Assembly: GCA_004009845.1 (NCBI GenBank)
Contig: RMBW01000072.1
Location: 124,001-188,000 of the forward strand
Direction: 5' to 3'
DNA: 64,000 nucleotides
Source of the DNA: Davidsoniella eucalypti
Lineage: Eukaryota > Ascomycota > Sordariomycetes > Microascales > Ceratocystidaceae
The translations under genes were made by a program, and so were the position numbers. Shown piece by piece: positions 11,247-23,846 of this stretch. The first letter of the stretch is position 1. The number at the start of each line of letters is the position of its first letter. The notes under the pieces are model-generated. The model saw nothing but the letters and a program-made list of their open reading frames with translations. It did not search any database and was not told where the DNA came from.

Positions 11247-14208
11247 GGTTGGACCAGATACATAAAGGATGCTAAGTAGGCAGCTAGATGCTACGGAAGC
11301 ACACAATGCCCACTCTCCCTGATTCCGGCACTTACATTTATGTCTTGCATATTCGCACATACGAGCTTTGTATGGTATTCCCGGTTTTTTTCTCTAACTA
11401 CATAGTTTTGTTTCTAGTTTAGTTTATGTTTATATGTACCCATCAACTTAAGAACGGTATACTCAACCTTTATAGTTGGCAGTCTGGTAAAAATAGCTTT
11501 GATGGCTTTCATCAACTACCTGTGATGTTCCTTTTTTTTCAACTTGTTCAGGTATTAAGTTATACTCAGACACATATCAGTCGTTCTCTTTCAATTTTAT
11601 TTATACGTTTCAATTTATTCATCTAATGTATAAGATTATATTTTCACCAGTTCTAACAAGAGGTTAGATTTTTATGGTCACTTGTAATCGGTTCTAACCC
11701 TAACTGTGTATTACAATCTTCCATCCCATTTTCAAAAATTGTTCTAGAAGCAATTGCGAGTACGAGAAGTAGAGTTATCTTTGATATAGGGTTGCAATAT
11801 CGTTACCTTATAACCCTTAAAAGGACAGTGCAGTAAAACTTAATCAAATGGAAATTAGACAAAATCGAGCACGGACGACAAGGAAGTAATATTATTTGGC
11901 TCAATTGTTTGTTACATGGTGCGCTTTATGCCGATGGATAATTCGTAAGCTTGGCGAATTTGATTTTTAATCGATGATCTGGTGGCTTGGGTGTTGAAAG
12001 GAACCTTATGCTAAGTCAATTAACTGTCAATTGTCAAACCCTAAAAGCACCTGATATAGTGTCATCAAATTTTTATTTTTTTCCATACATTTTTGTTCTC
12101 TATGTACTACCTTCAATCAGCTATTATCAAGTTTATACTCATAAGAGTAAGTACATTACATAACTAGTAGAGTTTAGTAGTAGAAGAACAGAGGATATAG
12201 ATCCCATATATACCCATGCCGTTTTTATTATTTGCTTACATATATGGGGAAAGCTTGGCTGGTTATAGTAACTCAAAGGAAGAGGAAAGCTCGTATGCTG
12301 CATACTTTATTTACCAACCTCAATTTCGTGGTCTTTCAATGGTTGCTTGCTTGACAAGAGGAGGAACTAGGTTCTTGGACGTTGTGGTCTAGGCTTAGAC
12401 AGGCCTGTAGAAGAACCTACAAGAGAGAAAAAAAAATAAGCAACAAGAGATGGAAGCGGTAACTCCATCTTAAACTAAGCTACCCTAGAGAATCTTATCT
12501 ATTGGCAATAAAAGAATACGAGCCAAAAAACATCAACGGCGAGGCATAAGAATGAACTTTGTACTTCAGCACCGCACATTGGTACTGCAGGGGTCTTCAA
12601 AAAGGTACTTAGCCCCACAAAATATTAGGTACTCCTCACTTGGTCTTCAAAGCTGCCAGTTGACAAAGTGCCATATATTCTGTATTTCTTTTGTCACTAT
12701 GTATAATAAAACAATCTACATTACAGGACATCTTCAATCGAGATATCAAGATGATACTTGTTTCAATTTTTCCTAGGTTTTCTTCTTTTTTTTTTTTTTT
12801 TTTTTTGACATATAGGATAAATTACCCAGTATATTCCTCATCAATCATATGATGCTGCTCTCTGGCTGGGTCTAAGTTGATATCTTCAACTTAGATGATG
12901 ATAGGGCCATTGATCTGGTTATGCAGGCGGCTGATACTCTGGCTTTAGCAGCGACTACTGTCTATGTTCTGGTTTTGTCTTTTGGGGGGTTTTAGTTGCA
13001 TTTTTACATATTTTCTGTAGGCGGCAAATAAATTCTGGAAGCTTTTCGTATACACATGTATGTTTTTATAGGCAATAAACAGGAGCTTTGCATTGCAAAT
13101 TTCATTTTTAGCTTGAAATTCACTCCTCGGATATGTTGAGTGTATGCTTACATCTTCATAGCTCTAAAGCTCCATAAGATTGATGAAAAAAAAAAGGTGT
13201 TTTGCCAGCTAGCAGCTAGTACTTGGTCTTTTATAGGCTACGTACCATTTTTAAATACTTTGCTACTTGTACTAAATGGTGCGGAAGCACAAAGTCCCCA
13301 TAAGAACCCATGGCATGGCCGATCGACAGCTTGGCTGGACTTGAAGAGAATCTGAGGCTGTATCATGTGATTGATGTGATTGATAGAAGATCAATCGCAT
13401 TGGAAGTGGTCTGGACTGCTGTATCCATCATGGAAGACGAAAACGTTGGCTTGGTAGAGTTTTGATGTCGTTCGTTGTTGAGTGTGTCAAGTCTGTGTTT
13501 CCCCATCTAGACTCTAGTTGTTTGCAGTACATACATGTAAGTATTAGTGGTACTTTATAGAGCTTGCAAAATTAAGGATGGTAGCAGAATGTACTAGGGC
13601 AGTCTCTGACAATGATATTGAAGTTACGCTAAAGCGCCGAGTGCATTGTCGCTGGTTGGGCAAAGATGCATACATGTAGTAGTAGACTGTTTGGTTTGCG
13701 GTCTGTGCTTCATAGTAGAAGTAGTGAGTTCTGCTGGTATTCAGGTGACTGCTCTGCACAGGACGGCTGGTGAGCCAGTAGAGGAATGCAACTTGCCGGT
13801 AGTAGCAGGTCAGCCTCCCTCAATTGGCGAGTCTCAAATTCTGACGATGAGTACTGGCAGGTACACCTGTAGAAGGGACTACGGTTGGAATGACAGGGAC
13901 ATAGACAAAGCGACGGCATTTGTATGGAGAAGGGACAAGTAAGATTGCTAAAGGAGAATGGTCACTTATGCCTATACATTATGGCAATATAGCGGTCTCT
14001 TGTTGAGGCACATATGATGAGATGTAAAATAGTGACCTATCGACTAATCGTGATTTTATGATTATTTGCATCATACTACTGTGTTGATGTACAGATATGT
14101 AGTGGCAGTGTGCTTTTTCAAGTGCTGCCAATAGTATCGTGAGATGAAGGCGCGCAAATAGACCTGGAGGGCTTGTAATGGTTGGAAGAGGTATAGGAAA
14201 ATGGGGTT
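11247..14208. other. Gene-poor AT-rich intergenic region
   Basis: No gene is supported. Telobox-type motifs occur (TAACCCTAAC at about 11695-11704, AAACCCTAAA near 12036), together with a poly(T) run of about 21 at 12786-12806. Open frames are short and lack ATG starts or coding character. Confidence 0.5.
12786..12806. repeat. Poly(T) tract
   Basis: A run of about 21 T. Unlike the poly(T) at 14220 and 33687 it is not followed by the AATTCATTT body, and I found no flanking duplication, so it is listed only as a homopolymer. Confidence 0.7.
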
Positions 14209-14215
14209 CAGGGGC

Positions 14216-14219
<4 letters not shown>

Positions 14220-14253
<34 letters not shown>

Positions 14254-14513
14254 CATTTTTTATTAAGGTGAAAGTGGAGCTCTTGATAGCTATGTAACAC
14301 CTCGGTATCCTAAGATACACAGCCCTGAACTAATACTAGTATACAATGTAAGGTGAATGACAGCCTACTTCTCAACAGTGACAGGCCACTGAGATACAGA
14401 ACATTTGTTATGGTTTCGTTATATGCTATTCCTGCGCATTTCAACTTCTAATCCTTTCCGGGAAAAACCACCTCATCGGGAACCTGCCTCAAAACCTCCG
14501 AGCATTTTGTAGC
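14220..14513 (-). mobile_element. SINE-like / non-LTR retroposon, 294 bp, poly(A) tail on minus strand
   Basis: On the + strand the element begins with about 30 T (14220-14249), so its sense strand is minus and ends in poly(A). It is bracketed by perfect 11-bp direct repeats CAGGGGCAAGG at 14209-14219 and 14514-14524, the expected target-site duplication of LINE-mediated insertion. The last ~45 bp before the tail match a second, truncated copy at 33687-33742: both have the end AAATGAATT before the A-run and share GAGCTCC and CATAGCT blocks. No ORF of length is present, and I see no convincing pol III A and B boxes, so the parent RNA is unknown. It could be a truncated LINE rather than a SINE. 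Confidence 0.7.
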
Positions 14514-14524
14514 CAGGGGCAAGG

Positions 14525-16571
14525 TTAGGCCGGTGAGTTTCTTTCAGCTACAAAACAAGTCTTGAGATCCTTTTCTTCGTCATTTTTGCCTTTGAAAAGA
14601 ATGAAGAAGGACGGTTGGTGATACTACGTAGTAGTGTGTTTAGTATATAGTACGTTGAATGTATTATGGGAGTACAACTAAAGTGACGAGGCGGCGCAGC
14701 AGGTATCTGAAGGCTACATCCAGTCAAGGGCCATATTCAGAATTATACATATAATGTAATGCTACGGTCGGAGATAATAAGAGACTCGATATATTTTCAG
14801 CGACTTTCTGTGGGACGGTAATCGATTGGAAGAGACGGTGTCTAGTTTCTTGTTGTATATGGGTACAAAAGCGGCTGGGGAGAGACTGGCCTAACTGGGC
14901 GCTAGAGATGGTAGCTTGGGGCGCATCGCTAAATGGTTGGTGCTGGCGGCAAAGGAGGGCCTGTGTGTAGTCATATGTATTTACAGATACATAAGTACAT
15001 ATACTTATGAATGGTACGTGAGAAGAAAAAGAGAAGAATACGAAAATATGGTAGAACGGATGGCAGACGGGCCAAGACAGAAGAGAAGAGAGAACGAGCA
15101 AGGGAAAACTCCGCTTTGGGGTATTTGGTGATATTGATTTTCCCCGGTTTATGCTTGAGATGATTATAGCCGAAAGCGAAGTTAGAGTTTATGGCTGGCC
15201 AAGCAAAGGATTGAGGCTGTGAAGACTGAAGAAATCTGATGAGGCGTTGGATGATGGCGAGGAGGTAGATGAATATTTATCTTGTTGATTCTGTGTTAGT
15301 GATTCTTATTCAACATGTGGCGTTAAGGCGAGTGGGTAGCTGCGTTTTGTGATTCTGCCAATTTTTTTTTGGGGGGTTTGTGTGTTCTTTTTGTGGTGTT
15401 GATTGCTTGCGTATGCTCCTTCCCAAGTAGCAGCAACTACCTGCTTTTACAGTAGCGCAGAAAATTGGAGACCTTGAGGGTAAACACGAGAAAGTCTAAA
15501 TCCTGTCCGCCGGTCTTTGTTTCTTATTTGCCTTGTGGCCAGTTTAGTTAGCGATTATATTGGTAGCAGGTAAGACTAACAGTCATAGGCTTGCAGCTAT
15601 ATTGTTAGTTGTAGACTCGATTTATTTGTTGTCTCTAATTTGTCTCCGCGAGTTGTTTATGCTTGCCCGCCTCTGGAAATATACATAAACTGAAGCGGTC
15701 GAAGCAATCGCAATTCCGATCGTCCTCGTATTGTTTTCTTAGCCTGTTTTTGTCAACTAACAGTGCTTTCCTTCGCTGAAAACATACAACTGAGCACACT
15801 ACTAAATGAATACATTTTACCAGCTTCAACAACTTTAGCCGCCAAATTTCCGTTGCATTCTTGTCGTTATGTACTTGACTCCCGTTTCTCGAACAAGACA
15901 AGACCAAATGAGACTAGAGATTTGAATCCATTCTCTAGAACGATCCCTCCTCCTCCTATTGCAGTATTTGCAGCATCCCTGAACAACACGAGCCGAGCGA
16001 TCAAAGCGAGCCTACGCCAGAAACCTTTCCTAACAGCCCCCGTAGTGACCGCTAATGTTTGGGTCCTGAGCTGAAAACCGAACCGACCGGCCCTGTATTG
16101 CTTGTATTGCTGTATTACTTGTATTGCTTGTATTGCCTTGCCTGTATTGTTGTATCTGTTTGTAGTATTAATGTTTATTGCTTATTGCTTATTGCTGTAT
16201 AGTTAGTACTTGTAGTCAGCCCTCCGACCATCGCATGACCGAGCATTGTTCACTTTCTTTTTTTTTCTTCTATTTTTTTTTTGTTTTAATTTTTTACACC
16301 ATTGCTCCCGATCTTACGACGTCAACTGGTAGAAGAAGTTGCCATTGTTTATCGCCCCATACTATAATCTATATACGCCGCAATTCAAGATCGACGCTAT
16401 CAGCGTTTAATTACGCCATCGAACGACAACGATCTGCTTGATCTCTAGATCTCTGTATTTCTATTGCAGATATATGCGACTTTAATCGACGGCATACACA
16501 CATCTCAATCGGGCATTGCGATAAACACGACGATATCTATCAAACTCTAATATTTCAACCACATCTTCACC
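14525..16571. other. Intergenic region upstream of the Cys-rich membrane protein
   Basis: No gene is supported. It contains a short tandem repeat at 16093-16200 and pyrimidine-rich stretches near 16250-16300 that probably belong to the promoter and leader of the gene starting at 16572. Open frames here start at GTG or TTG and have no family resemblance. Confidence 0.5.
16093..16200. repeat. Short tandem repeat (TTGTATTGC-type, then TTATTGC)
   Basis: Repeated units of the form CTTGTATTG / CTGTATTG run through 16093-16160, followed by three TTATTGC/T units to about 16195. The tract lies about 400 bp upstream of the membrane-protein ATG. Confidence 0.75.
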
Positions 16572-17409
16572 ATGGGTATGCTAGACTCTGACTCTACATT
16601 GGCTGTTTGCTTTTGTAGCATACTTGCCTCTTCATCAAACATGGTCTATCTTTGATTCCATGATCGGAGGCCGCTGTTGCCGACGCTTCCGCACATCACG
16701 TAGTGTTTCGATAGCTAACCTATCACCACCACACTATAGCTTCAACAACGATTATTCCCTTCGCGTCCTTTCCAGAGTGTGTCTCTAGCTGTGGCGCGCT
16801 CTACGATGCGAACGGCGCCTGCGTACCACCAGGCCACGCCGCAGCTTCTGACGATGTTTATACCGACTGCTTTTGCGCCGACTCTCGTGTGAGCGCCTTT
16901 TCGACCGGTACAGCCGGAGTTTGCGATGCTGCCTGTGCCGGAACTACTACTGCGCTTGAGAGTGTTCACGAGTGGTTTGTCTCCATCTGTAGCGTTACTA
17001 CATCAGCCCCCTCGTCGACCTCGACATCTTCGTCATCGTCTTCCTCCGGCTCGTCGAAAAAGACATACGACACATGGTAAGTTTCAATCCAGGCCCCTAT
17101 AGTTAAACACCGTGACAAAAGGCTGACAGCAAATTTAGGATTGAGGGCCATTGGCGTTGGGTCGTTGCCATTGTTGTGGTATTTGTTCTCATTGTCGGAT
17201 CGTGGATCGGCGCATGCATGTGGCGTCGCTCATATCTTCGTAAGAAGGACCGCATGTACGAGCTTGGCAAGGGCATCCCATCGAGCACTGGCACTGGCAA
17301 CTTTGTTGGCCAGCCAGCCTATCCCGCGGCGGCAGCAGTAGCAGCAACACCAGCGGGCGAGGTGACGACAGAGAAGAAGAAGAAGTGGACTGTTCGTGAG
17401 CGGACGTAG
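16572..17409 (+). CDS. Small Cys-rich single-pass membrane protein, Pezizomycotina-conserved
   Basis: Exons are 16572-16575 (just ATGG), 16740-17076 and 17139-17409, giving 203 aa. Both splice junctions keep frame: ATG G|CT and TG|G rebuilds the Trp of YDTWIEGHWRW. The N-terminal ~90 residues hold eight Cys in short clusters (PECVSSCGALYDANGACVPP, DCFCADS, VCDAACAG), suggesting disulphide-bonded extracytoplasmic folding. A Ser/Thr-rich stalk follows, then one transmembrane helix (~120-142) and a basic stop-transfer (WRRSYLRKKDR) with a short Lys-rich cytosolic tail. There is no classical signal peptide. I recall this architecture from filamentous ascomycetes annotated only as integral membrane protein; its function is not known to me. 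A cell-wall or stress-sensor role is a guess from the shape. Confidence 0.85.
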
Positions 17410-18986
17410 ACGCCTCTTTGGCGCTGTGTTTCCTTTCTTTTTTTCTTGTTTAATATCTTCGTGCCTTATCTTGGCATTTCACATCTGGGTGGGTCTATCG
17501 GAGTTTGGGTATTGTCTTTTTTGTTCTTTTTGATCATCACCATGCATCTTTTGCTTCTTCTTCATGGCGATACACGCTACGGCCGCGCTTGTATGAGGGT
17601 CGGCCTCTCTTTCCATTATATTCCCAACATTCATCACGACATGAACTACCGACAGCACTATTGCTATCGCTATTAAATCATAAATCAACTATTACTACCA
17701 CCAACAATATATGTCACGCCATATCGCAGACAGTGTTTGCACTGATCTGGCTCTCTCAAAAAGGAGGTATTTTTGGGTATTATTGGCCTTAATTTGATCG
17801 CTTCAATCTGAATTCAATCGTCGTTTTATAGCCAGCTGTGACTGTTTGTTGTATTATCATGTCTTATGTCCAAGAAAAAGAAGATGAAGTCAAGTCATGT
17901 CTTGATGTCATCTTCCATATATCTATGGCGTTAAGGCATTCTTCACGGTTTTTAGGCGGGGTTGGGCAGCAAAATCCGGAACTCGGGCATTTGATCCTGT
18001 TTAGATTTTCGTCAATTACATTGAATGGCCATCATAGTCTAGACATCTGCGATCCAGCTTTTCATGCCTGCTACGTAAAACCGATCATCAAAACCTAGCA
18101 GGTCCATTTACTTTCTACAAAACTATTAGTACAATCATCTTAATCCAAAATCCCTGAACCGATGACGAATATTTCCGGTTGTTTGTTCTTCTTTGTTTTG
18201 TACTGGACATCTTGCTAGGCGAATCACCCAATCTTTTTTTTCTTTGTCGAGTGTTATGTCTATTTTTATACGAATTTGCCGTAGTATCAAACCGAGGAAA
18301 ACGGTTCTGGGTGTTTCCTTTATTCTTTTAACTTCAGAGGAAAATAAGACTACTCGACAAGAATGATCGGCAATGACTAGTTTTGAACGTTGATCTAAAG
18401 TGCTTTGAAAAGACGAACAAAAAAAAGAAGGTCCAAGTATCAGATCATTCCATCCAAGTACTACTCCAACACGAAACTTTTTATTTTTATTTTATCTCTC
18501 CCTTCCCTTTTTCTCCCCTATTCAGTTAGCACTGACATTGTCAAAGTTACGCTCTTCTTTTTCCTCTCTTCTCAATATCACGGAATGTTTCATGTTTTTC
18601 TGCAAACCATGTTTTGAAATTCAACCCACTAGATTGAAACTCTTTAACTTGGATTTTCTTTCAACAATTGCCGATCCACGTACATCTGTACTTATGTTAG
18701 AAAGTAGATCTACGCGCTAAGTCGCGATGGTGATGAAATAAAATTGTGATCGAATACACAAGTTGGAGATAGATAAGTAGAAAAGACTCGTAAACGCGTT
18801 AGTAAAATAGAAGTAGATAATCCTAGAAGAAGATACCAAAACAAAATCGAAAACGACACAAATATAACACAGTTGACCTAGTCAACTAACAATACAAACA
18901 AACAAATAAGTGTACTCAAAAGTACAGCTGCTGGTTCTCACACTCATAAACTAACCAATACCTGGTTCAACTGCACGTGTTTTCCT
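17410..18986. other. Convergent intergenic region
   Basis: 3' flanks of the membrane protein (+) and debranching enzyme (-). T-rich stretches and scattered short frames only; nothing coding is supported. Confidence 0.5.
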
Positions 18987-21900
18987 TTACTTGGTACGAA
19001 CCGCAATTGATGGGCCATCCTCGCCCTGTTCGTCAGCAGCGTCCATGTATAGATCGATCAGGCAACTTGCCGACCACGCCTGCGTAGGGCACTATATGAG
19101 AGATCATCTTGTTAGCAAATAGGCAATATCATAAAAAAGGAAAAAGTTTAAAGTAACTTACAGAATCACCACAGTGTTCACCATTCTTCTGTGTCAACTC
19201 CGCCAGACCCGCCCATGGAGAGTCCTGGATCATCTTCTTGCATCCAACCAACCGTCTAGTGACCTGCTGGAACGCCTCAGTACGCGCTGTCTCGATCTGA
19301 ACTGCTGTAGCCTTGGCTCCTAGGCTCTGCTCACGACGCTTTAGATCAAACTTGAGCAGTGCACGCAGGAAAAAGCCCGTCGGCCATAACCACTCAGGAC
19401 CTTGGTGGTAGTTGCGTCCCTTGGACGTCGCAAAGTCCTCGCTGTCCTCGCTGTTGATGTAGTACGGGCGGTAGTTTAGATCGGCTGGGTCCAGCGTAGC
19501 CATGCCCGTGGGACCACGTAGGGCTGAGTCGGCGATGAGTAGGGCACCGTAGGCGTGAGCTGCGTCGAAAAGATCCGGTGCTACACACATAGCAATGGGG
19601 AAATTGGGGCGTAGTTGGTAGTCTTCGTATTCCTTGCCCGAGCGATACAGGTCCTTGTAAACACCGCGGCGGTTGAGAACGGCGGCATTGATGTCATACT
19701 TGGAATCGTCGGCAGTGTCCTTGGGCACATAGTAGCAGCGCTCAAAGTTAGCCTTGATCAGTGCCGCCCAGTCAGCATATGAAATGGTAGCACCATCAGA
19801 CTTGGTGACACTAGACTTGGAGAACTTGCCGGCCGCAGTGAGCTCCGACACCCATTTGAGAGTGCTGTATAGCATACCAGTAATCTCAACAGCAGCACCG
19901 TCACGTGGGGTTCCTGGAACCCCTTTTGACTTGGCCTTGACACTCTCTCCCATCTTGTCCATCCAGGTGCCGCAGTTGTGTTGGTTACCACCAAATACGA
20001 AACCGTTAGACCAGTCAACCTTGATTTCAATGTTGAAACCTTCGTCGCTCATCTGGGAATCAATTCCGGGACCAGCGTTTGCTTCACGGAACGACATACC
20101 AGCGGCATGGCGCTGCAGAGCCTCCTGGATGATCTCGGCAATGGTGCTTTCCTTGGAGTAGGCTCTCTCGTCACTGACTGAGAACCAAGTATCGTCGTTG
20201 GGAAGGAAGCGACGCTTAACCTTCTCGTCGAGGATAGCTAGGCCCTCTGGTGCCATCTTCGTGTAGTCTTGGATGCACTGCAAGAAGAACCAGATCGAGT
20301 CACGAGAGTTGTAGCGAGGAGCACCACCGCTGCCTAATAGGTTAGGAATCATGCCGTGCTTGAGAACGCTTCCAAAGGCCTTGATATGCTCCTTGGCTTC
20401 ATCAAAGCGACCAGTACCTAGGTAGAGACCACGAAGTGAAATCATGACATCACGACCCCAGCAACGAGCCCACTCAACGGCAAAGTGAGGTAGACCGGCG
20501 GCCAGTGAAGGAACCAACTTGTTAGGGTACAACGAAGCAGAAGGCACAATACCTGTCTCTTGGACGCTGACCATGGCAAGGCTCTGCATGAACCACTGAC
20601 CTTTCTGAACGACAGGCGCCATTTGACTCAAGGCACGATCCCAGCAGGCACGGTAAGCTGTGTGGATGATGAGAGCGAAGTAACGAGGAACCAAGAAACT
20701 AGGAATCTTGCGAATGGCATCGAAACGCTCCTTGAGCCACTGTGCGGGCTTAGCCAATGCCTCGAATCCCGCAACCTTTGACCGACGCTCAATACGGCCT
20801 ACAGTGTAGTCGATAGCCCAAAGGCCATCTCTTAGATTTTGGCATAGAGGGTGGGCTAGGTCGTTGTCGCGCACAATGTACTTTAGAAGACTCCACCAAC
20901 CTTGAAGACCGGCAAAAACAATCTTGCCATATCCAGGGATATCGTAAGTTCCGTCGTTACCGTCACTTGTAGACTTCTCCTCGGTCTCACAGCGGTAGAG
21001 AGTGAAGTTGATATCAACAAGACTCAATTCGCTAAAGGCGGCAGTCGAGTCACTCGTGACGTAAGCATCTAGGCCAGCCGAATGCTCAGCTGAAGGAATC
21101 GAAGTTTCGAACAATGCGATACTGCCAGGAGGGAACTCTCCTTCGATGGTGATGAAGGAATCTCCATCGATACTCTTGATCACGACTCCTTCAACATCAA
21201 CAACAGTGCTAGGAAGGCCGTTCAGATACTCTTTATCCTCGGCGACCTTTGCAACAGCTTCCTTGCTAGTGTCTACCTCCAACTTCCAACTTCCAAGAGA
21301 CTTGACTTCGGTACCAGTCAAATGAACAGTGTTGAAAGATCCGTTTCCGTCACCATAGCCTGGGAACGCAGTGTGGGCAATCAAGAAGTATCCCTTACGG
21401 GTCTTGGGGTGAACTCTATGAACGGTGACATACTGATCTTCGTGGTGTACATGGGTTTCGTCATATCCATCTTTGCCCATCAGAGTATGGACTTGGTTTA
21501 GGAGCTTCTTGATACCAGCGATTCCACCTGTACCGGCGCCGATCGTAACGGATGGAGAAGAAGACGCTGCCGAGACATATAGTCTAGTCTCGCCAACCAG
21601 GTCAATGATCTTGGGGTATATCTCATCATAGCCCATAACACTGCCAGAAGCACTGGCACACATGCTGACCAGGGCGGCATTTGGTAGTGTGTCGCGGGCA
21701 TCTCTCTTCTGGAATGGCGTCTCATTATCGTGGGTACAGTCCATGAAAAGAGCTTGGACAGGAACAGGTTTGATGTTGCGGATGAGATCGCTAGCTCTGA
21801 CAACAGATTTTGTACGAGCGTGACCCTTGGCTTGGACCTTGGCACCGGCCCGGGTGATCTCATCTCTTTCGAACGAACCGATGGGACGACCACCGTGTCT

Positions 21901-23846
21901 ATGCACCAAGCGACTTAGCTCGCCAGTGCTCCAGGCTTGCATGGCCTCACGAATCAAGGAGCTTAGACCAAGACGCTTCACGAAGACATAGTCGGTTTCT
22001 TCCGAGCCGGAGAACAGTTCGGCAACTACGTATACATTAGGACGGATGCGGCGGGCCTCGTCAAGAATGTGCTCGGCAACGTGGATGGGAGTAGAGTGGC
22101 AGTTGTCGATACGTAGACCGGCGAAGTACTTGGCCAAGAGTCTGACATACTTGGTCATGCGATCCCATAGATACGGACTGTCATCGGGTCCTGATCCGTA
22201 CCGAAGCTTAACACAGTCACCCCACACAATGACTTCTCTGCGCAGGTAGACCTTGGACTTGGGACCAGCATTGTCGATGAGAGCATTACCGCCCCAGACC
22301 CAACCGTTGTTGACTAGTGCCAAGTCACCGTCTTTGTGCTTAGCAGTAAGGTTGTTCTTAGGTAGCCGTGTGAAGTAAGTTTCGATGATAGGGTTTTGAG
22401 CATTGATCTCACCGACCTTTGGGCCGTTGCTGTCTAGGCGCATGTACTTGATACGGTTGAATAGTTGCTGTAAGATATCTGCAACTTCAGTGTCGTATTC
22501 TTTGTAGAATGGGAGGTTGACGGCATCCAGAATGCTGGATATCTTGGTAGTGGCTGCTTCCACATCAGACGTTTCGCTACTAGCAGCATCATACTTGCCC
22601 AAGTGGAGGCTAAGCAAGCCTGCTGCAACCTCAGTGTCGATATTCCGTCTGAAGCGCTCACCCATCCGATCCGAGCCACGTAGACCCTCGTCTGTCAGGT
22701 ACTTGGCTTGCTTTTCGACAGGCAATGTGGGGAGCTCGGCGATGGAACTCTCCTCGGGTAAAGTCAGTTTTCCAGCCACCCAAGAAGCTACAATAGAGGC
22801 GGCATTGGACTTGACATCGAGTGTGTAGTACTCCCACAGACGCATATCAGCAATGACGTCTGTTTTGATAGCATCCATGATCTTCAGAAGGTCCTTCTCG
22901 TCTTTGAGAAGCACTGGAAGGTCCTTCTCCTTGAGTTGGCTGCCAAGTTCGAGTAGCTTAGTATCAAGGATATACGCGGATTCCAGCCATGGCGCAGTGG
23001 TCAAATTGTAGCCAGCTTCGGGATGTTCCTGGAGCCACTCGCTGTTGTGTGCTGTGTGATTGAGGACAACGTCCGTCAAGCTAAGAAGGTTGTGTTTCTT
23101 CTCCAGAGTATCAACAAGCTGAGCAATATCAGACTCGCCCTTTGGAAAGAACTTCGAATCCCAGCCAAGTTGATCGTACAGACTGTATGGAGAGTTGGAT
23201 GAACCGCGGACCTGCAGCGGCGTAAAGTGCACCATGTTGTAGCCTCTCTGCGAAATCCCATTGAAGTGGGCGTCCCAGTCGGTAGGATAGGCGCCCATGA
23301 ATTTTGACAGCATAGAGAAAACAGACAGACCAGGCAAAGGAAGCGGTTCCTTGTTGATGGTCAAGAAAGGCGCCACATCTATGTAGTAGAAGTCGGTCTT
23401 CTTTGTAGGCTCTGCGGACGATGTCTCAAACGTCTCGGCCAGCGGAGGAAGTTCCGCATAGGTGATGTAGTATGCATAGGCACCTGCATGGTTTATGGTG
23501 ATGTCAATCTCGATGTTCTGGGAAAAGTTGGGTACCAGCCTAAAACGAGGAACAACAGGTGGTTAGCGTAAGTTTAATTATCATGTTGATGGAGACTACG
23601 ACGGGTGGATGAAACTTACTTGAACTCGCGGAATTTGTCTCGTCTGAACTCTTCTCCAGCTTCTGGGACGTTGACCCAAAGGCTTCCATGGCGACAGATG
23701 GAGGACGTGCCCTCAATAGAGAAGCGGACAATGAAGGGGTCTGAGGTTGCTGGAGTAAGATAAATGTACTGGCCGGCAACGTCAGGCGAGCCGTCGTCGT
23801 TGAGCGGCAGGTTGTAGATCTCGCCTGTGGGCTTCGTAGCAGCCAT
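18987..23846 (-). CDS. gdb1: Glycogen debranching enzyme (4-alpha-glucanotransferase / amylo-alpha-1,6-glucosidase)
   Basis: Three exons: 23846-23620, 23539-19162 and 19091-18987, coding 1569 aa, close to yeast Gdb1 and human AGL. Intron 1 (80 nt) rejoins REFK-LVPNFSQN; intron 2 (70 nt) rejoins CGDS-CPTQAWSASCLIDLY, the usual C-terminus. The N-terminal transferase half carries LRIDNCHSTPIHVAEHILDEA (~550), VVAELFSGSEETDY (~585) and MDCTHDNETP (~677), the alpha-amylase-like catalytic blocks. The glucosidase half carries CWGRDVMISLRGLYLGTGRF (~1100), GSGGAPRYNSRDSIWFFL and GPEWLWPTGFFLRALL. The enzyme moves maltosyl/maltotriosyl units and then hydrolyses the alpha-1,6 stub during glycogen breakdown in the cytosol. 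The start is the first ATG (MAATKPTGEIYNL); an upstream TTG was ignored. No frameshift is seen. Confidence 0.97.
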
